A stretch of DNA of 64,000 bases, taken from contig NZ_AP017295.1 of NCBI RefSeq assembly GCF_001548375.1, positions 5,665,001 to 5,729,000 on the forward strand. Reading direction: 5' to 3'. Positions 46,471 through 56,465 of this stretch are shown one piece after another (positions within the stretch are counted from its first letter, which is position 1; each line of letters starts with the position of its first letter). The notes under the pieces were generated by a model that was given only the letters and a program-made list of their open reading frames with translations, searched no databases and had not been told where the DNA came from. The DNA is from Nostoc sp. NIES-3756 (GTDB lineage: Bacteria > Cyanobacteriota > Cyanobacteriia > Cyanobacteriales > Nostocaceae). The position numbers and the translations under genes were made by a program.

Positions 46471-48657
46471 CTAACCCTTCAATTCCCCAAACTTGGGACT
46501 CCACCAACCCTTAGCCGTACTGAAGTAAGCTACATCTTTATGCTTTTTATCAGTGCGAGATTGGGAAGCGGAACAACGCAGCATAGTTTTCTTCTGTCCA
46601 TCTTTGGTGTAAGTGTACTCTTCCAAAGGTTTTTTACATACTGGGCAAGAGTAGGCGCTTAATTTGGCGGGTGACTTTGCCGAGGAGGGTATAATTTTAT
46701 CTTCCCCATTTGGGGCAATTTTGTCATCTTTCGTTCGGGGTGGTTGCCAAGCCTTACTAAATTCACTCCAAAAGAGGACGGTATTTTCACAACCACTGGT
46801 ACATTTAAGGAAATATTTTTTCTTTAGTTTACTGCTAGGAATCTTGCTGAGGAAATTATTGCAGTCAGGACAGCGAGTCCTGCTGGTATCATACTTACGC
46901 TCAGGAAAAGTTTTCGCTGGGTTGCCTGAATCAACAACTACAGTTTTAGCTTTTGCTAAAGCTGGCGCAAAATAACTCTGATTCCAAGTGGTTAAGTATT
47001 GCTGCCAAGGTTGTTTTCCATCGGCGATCGCATCCAGAGCATTCTCCATTTTGGCAGTAAATTCTGCCTCTAGTAAATCCGGTAAGGCTTTTTGTAAGAA
47101 AATATCAACCTCTAATCCTAAACTTGTTGGGTGTAAATTGTCCTTAGTCAGTTCGACATAACCCCTTTTCTTAAGGGTGGCGATAGTGGGAGAATAGGTA
47201 CTAGGACGACCAATACCTTTACGTTCCATGAGTTGAACTAATTTGGGTTCGCTGTAGCGTGGTGGGGGTTGGGTTTGTTTCTTCTCATGACCAGCATTTT
47301 CTAAGGTCAGCATTTGCCCTTGTTGTAAAGCGGGTAATAGGGAATCTTTGCTGAGGTTAGGCCAGTAGCGGGTATAACCAAGAAACTCGACTACTTGTCC
47401 TCGGGCTGAAAAGAGAATTTGCCCAGACTGAGTAATGACGAGAGTTTTCCGCAGTTGGGCGGGACGACATTGAGAAGCGATCGCCCGTTTCCAAATCATC
47501 ACATACAAGTTAAACTCATCGTTGGGTAGTTCTATACGCAACTGTGCCGAAGGTTTAAATACATCTGTCGGACGAATGGCTTCATGTCCTTGCTGCGCTG
47601 TCTTACTGCTGCGATGTCTGGCAACTTGCGTGGGTACATTCTGGGGGTCATTCTGTTCCAACCACTGACGCGCACTCTCACAAAACTCAGGACTCAACAT
47701 TACTGAGTCTGTCCGCATATATGTAATCAACCCAGCCTCATACAACTTTTGGGCTAGCTGCATTGTCTTCTCTGGTGCAAACTTCAGCTTAGAACCTGCG
47801 GCTTGTTGTAGGGTGGAAGTAATAAACGGTGGCGGTGGTTGACGGTTGACGACTTTCCCCTCATACTGCACCACTTGGTGGGGATGACGGCGTGCTTCTT
47901 CTACTAAACGATTAGCTTCTGCTTCCGACAGCACCTTGGTAGACTCAGGTGCAGTGGTATTATTTCCCCCTGCATCATCATGAACTTCTACTTCCTGTTC
48001 TGGCGAGTCTGGACGACTGTTGACTGCACCTTTGTAAAAAGCGCGAAAACCCTCAGCATAATCAACCCAAACACTCCAATAATCTTGAGGGACAAAGGTT
48101 TGGATTTCTCTTTCCCGTTGACAAATTAGGTGCAGTGTAGCACTTTGCACTCTACCAACACTTTTCGCCCCATTATTCAACGCCCAGACTAAAGGGCTAC
48201 CCTTATAACCTACCAACTTATCTAAACAATCTCGACACAATCCCGCACCAACTAAATTCAGGTCTAGCTTCCGGGGATTGGCGATCGCACTTCGTACCGC
48301 CGAGGCTGTAATCTCTGTATAGACAACCCGTTTTGGTTCTCGCAACCCCAGCACTTCCTTGAGATGCCAAGCAATGGTCTCTCCTTCCCTATCTGGGTCA
48401 GTAGCCAACACAACTTCACTCACCTGCTTGGCTGTAGTCTTTAGCTGCTGGATAGTTTCTTTGGAACGTTGGTCACGCGCTATATATTTGCATTGTACCC
48501 TGCCATCTTCCATGCTGAATCCCAAAGAATCCTCACCCTCATCACTGAGTTCCCGAATGTGTCCACAAGAAGCACGCACAATCCATTCTGAACCCAAAAT
48601 TTGACTTAGCTTTTTAACTTTCCCTGGTGATTCAACCACTAGAAGGCGTTTCGGCAT
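46471..48657 (-). CDS. topA: DNA topoisomerase I
   Basis: The 728-aa type IA topoisomerase starts with a Toprim domain (KRLLVVESPGKVKKLSQILG; DPDREGETIAWHL). The active-site tyrosine is in GLITYMRTDSV. The C-terminus has two Cys4-type zinc units (TRCPDCNNFL with KCTSGC; YSCPVCKKPL with LRCSAS). It relaxes negative supercoils. It is somewhat shorter than E. coli TopA, as usual for cyanobacteria. First gene of a possible pair with the PAP2 gene. Confidence 0.95.
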   Translation of the reverse strand: MPKRLLVVESPGKVKKLSQILGSEWIVRASCGHIRELSDEGEDSLGFSMEDGRVQCKYIARDQRSKETIQQLKTTAKQVSEVVLATDPDREGETIAWHLKEVLGLREPKRVVYTEITASAVRSAIANPRKLDLNLVGAGLCRDCLDKLVGYKGSPLVWALNNGAKSVGRVQSATLHLICQREREIQTFVPQDYWSVWVDYAEGFRAFYKGAVNSRPDSPEQEVEVHDDAGGNNTTAPESTKVLSEAEANRLVEEARRHPHQVVQYEGKVVNRQPPPPFITSTLQQAAGSKLKFAPEKTMQLAQKLYEAGLITYMRTDSVMLSPEFCESARQWLEQNDPQNVPTQVARHRSSKTAQQGHEAIRPTDVFKPSAQLRIELPNDEFNLYVMIWKRAIASQCRPAQLRKTLVITQSGQILFSARGQVVEFLGYTRYWPNLSKDSLLPALQQGQMLTLENAGHEKKQTQPPPRYSEPKLVQLMERKGIGRPSTYSPTIATLKKRGYVELTKDNLHPTSLGLEVDIFLQKALPDLLEAEFTAKMENALDAIADGKQPWQQYLTTWNQSYFAPALAKAKTVVVDSGNPAKTFPERKYDTSRTRCPDCNNFLSKIPSSKLKKKYFLKCTSGCENTVLFWSEFSKAWQPPRTKDDKIAPNGEDKIIPSSAKSPAKLSAYSCPVCKKPLEEYTYTKDGQKKTMLRCSASQSRTDKKHKDVAYFSTAKGWWSPKFGELKG

Positions 48658-48959
48658 AAACGCACCAAACTTTTTTGAACACTGGATTCATCATAAATTA
48701 TACTACCTTTTAGTATTTGTGTACTATATGAAATGTTTCACTTAAATGAAGAAGAGTAAGAGAGGTAAAAATAACCTTAAACTATGGACTATGGACTGTT
48801 GACTAATGACTAATGACTAATAACAAATAACCATAAACTAATAAAAAAGATTTCTTGATTCTTTCTGTAGAAAGTAGCTTAACCCCTGACAAAAGTTTAC
48901 GATGTGACTACTGACGTAGATGTCATGTATACCGTAGAAGGGGATATAGGTGACGAGAA
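48658..48959. other. Divergent intergenic region with heptamer repeats
   Basis: The middle holds GGACTAT and ATGACTA units (about 48782-48825). No gene or defined operator seen. Confidence 0.6.
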
Positions 48960-49322
48960 ATGAGCAAAAATCAACAAATTGCCTACCCACTAGCTCAAAT
49001 AAGTCATAACACAGACGAGTTAAGCATTCTTCGGAATCGTCGCGCTGTCAAACGTTTGAAAATGCAGCAAGATTTGGCTTCACGTTTGTTTACCACTATT
49101 ACAATCTCCTCTATCGTAAGTAGCATTTTGTTTGGTATAGGTGCGATCGCCTGTTGGAGATTTGAGGTAAATAGTCAACCAATTCCCACAGTCAATAACA
49201 GAGAAGATTGGCAAAGCAAAAAGCAAATATGTTTGGGTTGGATGCTCTTTTCCTTTTCTAGCTTTCTTGCCAGTGCTTCTTTAGCTAAAAAGTCTGGGCA
49301 TTTGGCAGCAATGGAAAAGTAA
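48960..49322 (+). CDS. Small membrane protein with two helices, function unknown
   Basis: The 120-aa protein has a hydrophilic N-terminus with a basic stretch (RNRRAVKRLKMQ). Two transmembrane helices follow at about 43-65 (FTTITISSIVSSILFGIGAIACW) and 93-108 (GWMLFSFSSFLASASLA). No enzymatic motif is visible. Start ATG with GGTGACGAGAA upstream. It is followed closely (33 bp) by the cupin gene, so the two may share a transcript. Confidence 0.6.
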   Translation: MSKNQQIAYPLAQISHNTDELSILRNRRAVKRLKMQQDLASRLFTTITISSIVSSILFGIGAIACWRFEVNSQPIPTVNNREDWQSKKQICLGWMLFSFSSFLASASLAKKSGHLAAMEK

Positions 49323-49355
49323 TTATAAATTGCAGACTTTGAGGAGAAATTGAGG

Positions 49356-49820
49356 ATGACATTACCTACCAAAGAAATTATCCTCGCGCCAGGACAGGGT
49401 AATCACCTGCAAATTGGTAATAGTGACGTTATATTCAAAGCGGTTGGGGCTGATACACACGGTCACTTGGGTTTGTTTGAAAACATCATACAACCAGGAG
49501 GAACGGCTCCTGTGCTGCATATTCATCGGCAGATGGAGGAGCTTTTTTATGTTGTTGAGGGAGAAGTAGAAATTCAAGTGGGAACTCAAAAAGTTCAGGG
49601 TCAACCAGGGGCTTTTGTCTTGGTTCCCCGTGGTACACCCCATACATTTGCTAACACAGGTAAAACTCCTGCCAAATTATTAATTATGTTTTGTCCAGCC
49701 GGAGAACGGGAAAAGTATTTTGCAGGATTAGGCGAACTGCTCAAAGATGGACAAACTCCAGACCGCGAGGCTTTGTTAGAGTTAATGCAGCAATTTGACC
49801 AAGAGCCTGTTGACTTTTAA
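49356..49820 (+). CDS. Cupin-domain protein
   Basis: The start is set at ATG 49356 (MTLPTKEIILAPGQGN), preceded by GAGGAG. The 154-aa protein has both cupin motifs: HIHRQMEELFYVVEGEVEIQVG (metal ligands His-x-His and Glu) and PGAFVLVPRGTPHTFAN (third His). Such single-domain cupins bind a metal and may act as dioxygenases, isomerases or sensors; the substrate is not predictable. It lies just before the disrupted aldo/keto reductase gene. Confidence 0.85.
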   Translation: MTLPTKEIILAPGQGNHLQIGNSDVIFKAVGADTHGHLGLFENIIQPGGTAPVLHIHRQMEELFYVVEGEVEIQVGTQKVQGQPGAFVLVPRGTPHTFANTGKTPAKLLIMFCPAGEREKYFAGLGELLKDGQTPDREALLELMQQFDQEPVDF

Positions 49821-49965
49821 CTGTTGACTGTTGACTGTTGACTATGGACTAATGACTAATGACAAAACCTACTTACTACTATCAATAGATGACTTATTTC
49901 TCAAGAAAGAGATAATGCAGAAGTGCTTCATTTCTGTCTATTATTCTTGGCTAGGAAATTTTGAT

Positions 49966-50639
<674 letters not shown>

Positions 50640-50640
<1 letters not shown>

Positions 50641-51829
50641 GCTAATCAGCATTTAAGTTGCAACATAGTTAAAATTACCTTTATGTTTAATGTTCCGATG
50701 CCACTTAATCACTAACTCGCCTTGATTCAAAAGCTTATCTAGCAGAGATTTTAATTCATCCACTGATTTGAATAAGCGATGAGCAATATATTCTTTACAT
50801 GAGTGCCAAACTAATTCGATAATGTTGTAGTCAGGGCTATAAGCAGGCAAGAACTCTAAAATAAAATTCGGAAATTCTTGGGAGATTTTAGCTAGGATAT
50901 CTTTGCGTTTATGAAAACTAGCGTTGTCTAAAATTAAAACTATTTTCGGTGCATACTTAGAGAAATCTTTACCCAGGTTTCCTTGATTTATCCACTCTTG
51001 TTTAATGAATTCATTCAATTGATGTAATTGCTCATAAAAAATATCTGCATTTCCTTTTTTAACAAAAAAGCATACTCGTTTTCGGTCTAATTCTCTGATT
51101 GCTCCCATGACATTTACTCGACCACAACGCCGTTCACCTGGAACACTTTTTCGTTTTCCTTTTTTACCCCAATTCTTACGTCGAATCACGCGTAAACTAA
51201 ACCCACTCTCGTCCCAAAACCATACCTGTAAACGCTCTGGTTCTGAGCGCGCTATTTTTACATATTGAGTCAGCTTCTCCCTAAACTTAGCTCTCTCAAT
51301 TGGATTTTGTTTATCTTCTAAGCTAGATTTAGCCCAGATATAACTATACTTTTTTCTCTTTAATATCCTCCTTACTTGAGAACTACTTAAATCAATTCCT
51401 GTTTTTTGGGTTAAATATGTAGCTAGTCTCTCTGCCGTCCATTTTCCAAATTCATACCCTAAAGTGGATGGTTCCTGGTCAACAGTTTTTAATAACAGTT
51501 CAATATATTCAGGAGTAGCTTTGCGGTAATGTTCATACTCTCTTTTATTATGTAGAGATTCTAGATTATCTGGCTCACCGTGCATACACCAATATGCCAC
51601 TGTTCTGTGCGAGCAGCCTAAAAATTTCGCAATCTCCTGTTGCGGTTTCCCATCGTTCTGGAGCAGAATAATTAGAATTCTTTCCCTAACGTGCGGCTGT
51701 TCGCTCTCTTTTAGAGCTTGCTGTAAGGAGCTAACTTGTTCTGGCGTTAAAAAGTTCTTGGCTGGGGGCGGCATCATCGCTTTTAAACTGCTTCATTTTC
51801 TTATTATGCAACTTAAGTGCCGATTAGCT
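50640..51829 (-). mobile_element. IS630-family insertion sequence, 1190 bp
   Basis: The 23-bp terminal inverted repeats, AGCTAATCAGCATTTAAGTT... (left) and its counterpart AGCTAATCGGCACTTAAGTT... (right, minus strand), differ at two positions. They are flanked by the duplicated target TA (50638-50639 and 51830-51831). The element carries a single intact transposase gene. It interrupts an aldo/keto reductase gene. Confidence 0.95.
50653..51777 (-). CDS. IS630-family transposase
   Basis: The 374-aa protein has an N-terminal helix-turn-helix region ([20 protein letters not shown]) and a winged-helix-like second domain ([24 protein letters not shown]). A DDE catalytic core follows: first Asp in WFWDESGF, second Asp in [10 protein letters not shown], and Glu in [15 protein letters not shown]. 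The frame is uninterrupted, with no programmed frameshift as seen in some IS630 relatives, so the element may be active. Start ATG 51777, 52 bp inside the right terminal repeat. Confidence 0.93.
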   Translation of the reverse strand: MMPPPAKNFLTPEQVSSLQQALKESEQPHVRERILIILLQNDGKPQQEIAKFLGCSHRTVAYWCMHGEPDNLESLHNKREYEHYRKATPEYIELLLKTVDQEPSTLGYEFGKWTAERLATYLTQKTGIDLSSSQVRRILKRKKYSYIWAKSSLEDKQNPIERAKFREKLTQYVKIARSEPERLQVWFWDESGFSLRVIRRKNWGKKGKRKSVPGERRCGRVNVMGAIRELDRKRVCFFVKKGNADIFYEQLHQLNEFIKQEWINQGNLGKDFSKYAPKIVLILDNASFHKRKDILAKISQEFPNFILEFLPAYSPDYNIIELVWHSCKEYIAHRLFKSVDELKSLLDKLLNQGELVIKWHRNIKHKGNFNYVAT

Positions 51830-52138
51830 TACCGCAGAAACAACCCACGTTTTCAGGGTGATAATTTCTATAAGAATCTGCAATTAGTAGAAAAAGTTAA
51901 AGAAATTGCCGATGAAAAGAGTGTTACACCTAGCCAATTGGCTTTGGCTTGGTTACTAGCGCAAGGGGAAGACATTGTACCGATTCCTGGTACAAAGCGA
52001 CGCACATATCTAGAAGATAATATTGCCGCAGCTGAGATTGTTTTAACTCCAGATGACCTCAATCGCATTGAAGCAGCCGCACCCAAAGGCATTACCGCAG
52101 GCGATCGCTATCCCGATATGAGTACCGTCAACCGTTAA
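51830..52138 (+). pseudogene. Aldo/keto reductase, 3' fragment
   Basis: From the second TA copy the frame reads [10 protein letters not shown], exactly what follows the aspartates in this AKR group. It continues with [36 protein letters not shown], the NADPH-binding end. Removing the element and one TA joins this frame with the 5' fragment without any shift. An ATG inside the element edge could start a short product, but it would lack the catalytic half. Confidence 0.92.
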
Positions 52139-52173
52139 GGATTATTTATTTTAGGGCGATCGCTACCTTCTTC

Positions 52174-53871
52174 TCACCACTCCCATCGACCGATATCAGG
52201 AGCCGAGCCGGAGTAAGGAAGCCCTACATTAGTTCCTCTATTTACCACAAGGCTGAGTGAGGAAGCTGGCTTGTAGTAGGAGTTCCAACGGTCGCCTGTA
52301 CTTGTAAATCCTGGATTTCCCTGGATGTTTGTTGCATCAACCACGAATCCAGTCTGCCAACTTGGCTTTGCATTAACATTTCTACGGAGATTATGAGTAA
52401 AGGCAATGTTTTTGCCTCCTTGTAAATCGGTTCCTTGGGAGTTCAAGAACACATTATTCTTGATTGATATCCCATCTGCGGAGTTGAGTTGTAAGCTATT
52501 CCCCAAGTTATCAAACACGTTGTTGTGAATCTTGATGTTTGACGCAGGATCGGGAATGAAGACAGCCGCACTGCTCCCGAAGCCAAATTGAACTTGACGA
52601 GCGACATTAGCAAAGATGTTGTTATGGATGTTGATATCGTGATTATCGATACTTCCGCCCCAAGCTTTCCCTCCCCAAACGGCGATACCGAAGCCCTTAT
52701 CTTGAAAGTAGGAGTTGGATATCTCCACTCCACTCAAAGCAACTTCAATTGACTCTTTCACACTCTGTCCATCACGATCTCTAATTCGCACATTTCGGAT
52801 ATTGAGATTGCTTGGATGTGTAGCTGTCGGCTGGTAATCATTCATCTGTGCATGATTGACTACTGAAAACCACGTATTACTCGTAACGTTGTAAATTTGG
52901 TTTCCATAACTCAAATTCCACAGTTCAATCGAAGCATCCTCTTTCCACTGAGAATCAATTTCTGGAACCTGGATATTGCTATCGTGAATTTTCACGTTAC
53001 GCATATGTCCTACGTGCATGAACTTGATGCCGTAGCCTTGATTCTCGCGGATAGTTATGTTGTAGATGTTTGCACCGTCGAGTCCTCCAAGTCTAAGGTT
53101 CCCGGTAGAGCCTCCCGATACTCCATCTGCGGCGGAGTTAACAAAGGTGCAATTATATATCGTTGTGTTCTTCATCCACATTCCGTCAGCAAGTGGCACA
53201 TACCACCACATATTGCCACGGGTAAAAACTCCACCGCTATGCTGAAAATTTTTGAAGGTGAGATGATGCACAGTCACGTTATGACGATTTTCCACCCAAA
53301 CACCAGCTTTGATGCTTTTACTATTCCCGTCTAGGGTGAAGCCGCTTAAAGTCTGATTACCATTTGTCGCTTCAACCATCTGAGAAGGAGAGCCGTACCG
53401 AGGACTAGAGCCGGAGTAGCTAGGTGAGACGAGTTGAATAATGCTGCCATAATGCAAAAGGCTCCAATCACTACTGCTTGTATTTACTCCCGAAATAGGA
53501 ATTGCACCGTTGCTTGTGATAGTTACGCTTGATTCACCTGCTCCCTTGATATTCACTCCCGGTGGAAGTATTGTTGCTTCCGTTTCTGTATAGACACCTG
53601 CATTCAGGTAAATTGTGTAATTTTGATTTGGTTGAACTCTTTTTGCTGCATACGCCAATGTCCTCCAAGGGTTGCCTTGTGAACCATCGCCTCCGGTGTC
53701 ACTTCCCGTTGGAGATAGGTAAACATACGAACTACCGATAGCTTGGCTAATTGCAGTTTTAGCGATCGCCGGAGTCTTATGTATAGTTACCAACTGGGTT
53801 GTAACTACAACTACAAAAGCGAAAATGGCTAAAGCTGTGTAGAAAAGAAAGGAACGTATAGTCTTTATCAT
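52174..53871 (-). CDS. Secreted right-handed beta-helix repeat protein
   Basis: The 565-aa protein has an N-terminal hydrophobic signal or anchor (FLFYTALAIFAFVVVVTTQLV). A DUF1565-like start follows (YLSPTGSDTGGDGSQGNPWRTLAYAAKRV, IYLNAGVYTE), then many short repeats of the type NIxIHNNIFxN, typical of pectate-lyase-like beta helices. These proteins often bind or cleave polysaccharides or act at the cell surface. No catalytic site is assignable. Its leader contains a 70-bp inverted-repeat structure (53925-53994). Confidence 0.82.
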   Translation of the reverse strand: MIKTIRSFLFYTALAIFAFVVVVTTQLVTIHKTPAIAKTAISQAIGSSYVYLSPTGSDTGGDGSQGNPWRTLAYAAKRVQPNQNYTIYLNAGVYTETEATILPPGVNIKGAGESSVTITSNGAIPISGVNTSSSDWSLLHYGSIIQLVSPSYSGSSPRYGSPSQMVEATNGNQTLSGFTLDGNSKSIKAGVWVENRHNVTVHHLTFKNFQHSGGVFTRGNMWWYVPLADGMWMKNTTIYNCTFVNSAADGVSGGSTGNLRLGGLDGANIYNITIRENQGYGIKFMHVGHMRNVKIHDSNIQVPEIDSQWKEDASIELWNLSYGNQIYNVTSNTWFSVVNHAQMNDYQPTATHPSNLNIRNVRIRDRDGQSVKESIEVALSGVEISNSYFQDKGFGIAVWGGKAWGGSIDNHDINIHNNIFANVARQVQFGFGSSAAVFIPDPASNIKIHNNVFDNLGNSLQLNSADGISIKNNVFLNSQGTDLQGGKNIAFTHNLRRNVNAKPSWQTGFVVDATNIQGNPGFTSTGDRWNSYYKPASSLSLVVNRGTNVGLPYSGSAPDIGRWEW

Positions 53872-54173
53872 TAGTTCAAGAGAAGAAAGGACGAGGAGTT
53901 AGGGAGCAGAGATATGAGGAAATAACAGGCAAGAGAATATCAGGCTCTCTACCGTAAGAATTACTACTACGGCTAGGAACCCTTTCTTGCCTGTGAAAGA
54001 GGGAATAATACTATTTAAAAATTTTTATCTACTACCTATCGATAGATAAGCACTAAGAAATTTAGCATTCAATCCTTGGTTTGTGTGTTAAGATTTGTCG
54101 CTAAATTGACATTTTCTACTCTACTCATATATGAAGATTACTGTCTTAAATAAACAATAGATATTAGATGGTG
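53872..54173. other. Leader region of the beta-helix gene
   Basis: Contains the 70-bp structured element; the rest (54000-54173) is A+T-rich and lacks features. Confidence 0.55.
53925..53994 (-). promoter_or_regulatory. Structured inverted repeat in the beta-helix leader
   Basis: ACAGGCAAGA (53925-53934) and TCTTGCCTGT (53985-53994) are perfect complements enclosing an inner CCGTA/TACGG hairpin. It lies 54-123 bp before the start codon. It may be a folded 5' leader or a small transposable element; I cannot match it to a known riboswitch. Confidence 0.45.
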
Positions 54174-54965
54174 TTAATTCACTTTTCTGCTAGGTAATTT
54201 ATTTCCACAACGTTTACAAAAATCTGCATCCTGATCATGAAATTGCAAACCACAACTCAAGCAAACAGTTTCTACCTGATTTGTAGTTTTTACCAAACGC
54301 CTAATTAAATCGCCAACTTGCCAAGGAACTAACGCTACACCAGTCAAAATCATCAACACAGTTAATAATCGACCTAATTCTGAGATAGGCGTTACATCAC
54401 CAAATCCGACAGTTGTCATGGTGACTACTGAGAAATAAAAGGCATCTAAAAAAGTGCCATAAGCTTGTGGGTTTACGGAATGCTCTACTTGATAAATTAA
54501 CCCAGAATAAACAAAGATGATAGTAAATAAAGTAAATAGTATACGAACAAAAATTATTCCATCTTCCGAACTGATACTGCCGAATAAAAATTTACTATCG
54601 ATAAATCTAATTAGTCGTAAGATTCTAAACCAGCGTAATATCCGAATAAAACTAATATCTACCCAACCTATAAAAAATGGCAAAATCGCCATTAGGTCAA
54701 TAATTGAATAAATGTTAAATATATATTGCAGTTTATTTTCTGCACTCCATAAACGGAGGGCATATTCTACTGCAAAAATTATTAATATAACTGTATCTAT
54801 TGCATCTAATAGCCAACGAATAGAGTCAGGTATATTGTATGTTTGAGCTACAAAGATACCTGATGATAATAAAACTAAAGCAGCGATTATGAGATTAATC
54901 GCTTTACCTAATGGGGTTTCTAGGTCTGTTAAGTAAAATTCAGTTTTCTTTCTACTTAGTAACAT
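54174..54965 (-). CDS. Voltage-gated-type ion channel with C-terminal zinc ribbon
   Basis: The start is placed at ATG 54965 (MLLSRKKTEFYL), giving 263 aa and avoiding overlap with the divergent gene; a TTG at 55016 would extend it. Six helices are visible. S4 is arginine-rich with three-residue spacing (SFIRILRWFRILRLIRFI), and the pore filter is TTVGFGD, indicating K+ selectivity. The C-terminus has CxxC...CxxC (CLSCGLQF, FCKRCGNKL), an uncommon zinc-ribbon tail for a bacterial Kv-type channel. It acts in the plasma membrane. Confidence 0.87.
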   Translation of the reverse strand: MLLSRKKTEFYLTDLETPLGKAINLIIAALVLLSSGIFVAQTYNIPDSIRWLLDAIDTVILIIFAVEYALRLWSAENKLQYIFNIYSIIDLMAILPFFIGWVDISFIRILRWFRILRLIRFIDSKFLFGSISSEDGIIFVRILFTLFTIIFVYSGLIYQVEHSVNPQAYGTFLDAFYFSVVTMTTVGFGDVTPISELGRLLTVLMILTGVALVPWQVGDLIRRLVKTTNQVETVCLSCGLQFHDQDADFCKRCGNKLPSRKVN

Positions 54966-55029
54966 ATTTCGATGTAACTGGTTAAATATGGTATTTTTAC
55001 CGATTATGTTGCTCAATTATCTAGTTAAT

Positions 55030-55464
55030 ATGAATCAAGAATATTTTATGAGCCTAGCATTAGCAGAGGCAAAAAAAGGAGATTCTCCATATGGTGCAGT
55101 AATTGTCAAAGATAATCAAGTCGTGGCGATCGCACACAATACTGTCGGTAGGGATAGTGATCCTTCTGCTCATGCAGAAATTAATGTTATTCGTCGTTTA
55201 ACTGCTCAATTACAAAGCTTTTCTTTAGAAGGTTATACCATATACACTACTGGCGAACCTTGCCCCATGTGTGCAGCAGCTTGTGTTTGGACTGGGATTG
55301 CAGAGATTGTATATGGTGCTTCAATTGAAGATTTGATTGCAGCAAATCAAGCACAGATTGAAATATCTTGTGAAGAAATAATTGCTAAGTCTTTTAGAAA
55401 TATAAAAGTGGTTAAGGGCATTCTTAAACAGGAATGCTTGAATTTATTTGAGCAACAAAAATAA
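55030..55464 (+). CDS. Nucleoside/cytidine deaminase family protein
   Basis: The start is set at ATG 55030 (MNQEYFMSLALAEAKKGDSPYGAVIV), giving 144 aa; the longer frame from 54988 overlaps the divergent channel gene. The zinc and catalytic motifs are SAHAEINVIR (His and proton-shuttling Glu) and EPCPMCAAACVW (PCxxC). This matches guanine-deaminase/tRNA-adenosine-deaminase-like enzymes; the residues nearby do not settle between guanine deaminase and others. Cytoplasmic. Confidence 0.88.
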   Translation: MNQEYFMSLALAEAKKGDSPYGAVIVKDNQVVAIAHNTVGRDSDPSAHAEINVIRRLTAQLQSFSLEGYTIYTTGEPCPMCAAACVWTGIAEIVYGASIEDLIAANQAQIEISCEEIIAKSFRNIKVVKGILKQECLNLFEQQK

Positions 55465-55487
55465 TACTTAAATCATCAAGGTAGCAA

Positions 55488-55805
55488 ATGGCGAAAATAA
55501 TTGGTTTAGATGGAATAACAGTAGAAGAACTGAATAAAGAATTAGCTAATGGTGCTAAGTTTGTTGTTTTCCCCTATTGTTTTTCTATAGTGATTTTAAC
55601 ATTTAAACGCAGTTCAGAAATTCATTTAATCAAATCAGGTGAGGGAACTTTCAAAAAGAGCCTTAAGTTTACCTTAATTTCCTTCTTTTTAGGATGGTGG
55701 GGGATACCTTGGGGAATTATTTACACAATTCAATCGATTTTTGTTAATTTCCAGGGTGGTAGAGATGTAACTGCACAAGTCATGTCTGCACTCAGGCAAG
55801 CCTAA
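55488..55805 (+). CDS. Membrane protein with GWWGIPWG motif, function unknown
   Basis: This 105-aa protein has one hydrophobic segment at about 24-40 and another at 67-90 (LISFFLGWWGIPWGIIYTIQSI), followed by GGRDVTAQV. The WWGxPWG...GGxDVT arrangement occurs in small membrane proteins of several bacteria that I recall as uncharacterised. It lies 23 bp after the deaminase gene and could be co-transcribed; its stop adjoins the convergent response regulator stop. Confidence 0.65.
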   Translation: MAKIIGLDGITVEELNKELANGAKFVVFPYCFSIVILTFKRSSEIHLIKSGEGTFKKSLKFTLISFFLGWWGIPWGIIYTIQSIFVNFQGGRDVTAQVMSALRQA

Positions 55806-56465
55806 TTACTCAGACTCATTGAAATAATCTAAATAGGTATTGGCAATAATAGCGGCTTGAGTGCGATCGCGCAAACTCAGCCGATTTAATATATTAGTCA
55901 CATGATTTTTGACTGTTCCCTCAGAAATATACAGTTGTTGGGCAATTTCGCGGTTACTAGCACCTATAGCAATTAGTTTTAAAACTTCTTTTTCTCTGGG
56001 GGTAAGTTCCGTTAAATTAGGAGGCGCGGGGGGTGTGTGGTTGGGTGTCGCCTGAAACTGGGTTAAGAGTTTTTTGACTATCCCTGGCCCTAGTTGAGTA
56101 TACCCCTTATGAACTGCGCGAATTGCCACAGCTAATTCTTCTGAGGGTGTATCTTTGAGTAGATAACCCATCGCTCCATGTTGTAAAGCAGCTTTGACAT
56201 ATTCATCATCATCAAAAGTTGTCAAAACTAAGACTTTAACTCTCGGAAAATTTTGTTGAATTAGTTGTGTGGCTGCAACTCCATCCATAATTGGCATTCT
56301 GATATCCATCAAGATTACATCTGGGTGAAATTGAGCAGTTAAATCAAGGGCAATTTTACCATTTTCTGCCTCGCCAATAATTTCTAAATCTGGTTCTAAC
56401 TCTAATAATGCTTTTAATCCTTGACGGATGAGATTTTGATCATCTACTAACAAAACTTTAATCAT
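55806..56465 (-). CDS. NarL/FixJ-family response regulator
   Basis: The 219-aa protein has a receiver domain (KVLLVDDQNLIRQGL; phosphoacceptor Asp in VILMDIRMPIMDG; Lys in LLKDTPS). A LuxR-type helix-turn-helix follows (LTPREKEVLKLIAIGASNREIAQQLYISEGTVKNHV). It is a DNA-binding transcription regulator activated by its neighbour: the upstream histidine kinase gene overlaps it by 4 bp, so the two form a coupled pair. Confidence 0.93.
   Translation of the reverse strand: MIKVLLVDDQNLIRQGLKALLELEPDLEIIGEAENGKIALDLTAQFHPDVILMDIRMPIMDGVAATQLIQQNFPRVKVLVLTTFDDDEYVKAALQHGAMGYLLKDTPSEELAVAIRAVHKGYTQLGPGIVKKLLTQFQATPNHTPPAPPNLTELTPREKEVLKLIAIGASNREIAQQLYISEGTVKNHVTNILNRLSLRDRTQAAIIANTYLDYFNESE

Noticed and set aside
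49831..49965. N-terminal extension of the aldo/keto reductase
   Set aside because: The first codons are heptamer-repeat sequence and the conserved AKR N-terminus begins at ATG 49966.
53925..53994. Guanidine-I (ykkC) riboswitch
   Set aside because: AGGGTTCC is present on the minus strand, but the other conserved ykkC segments are missing and the downstream gene is not a guanidine-related transporter or enzyme.
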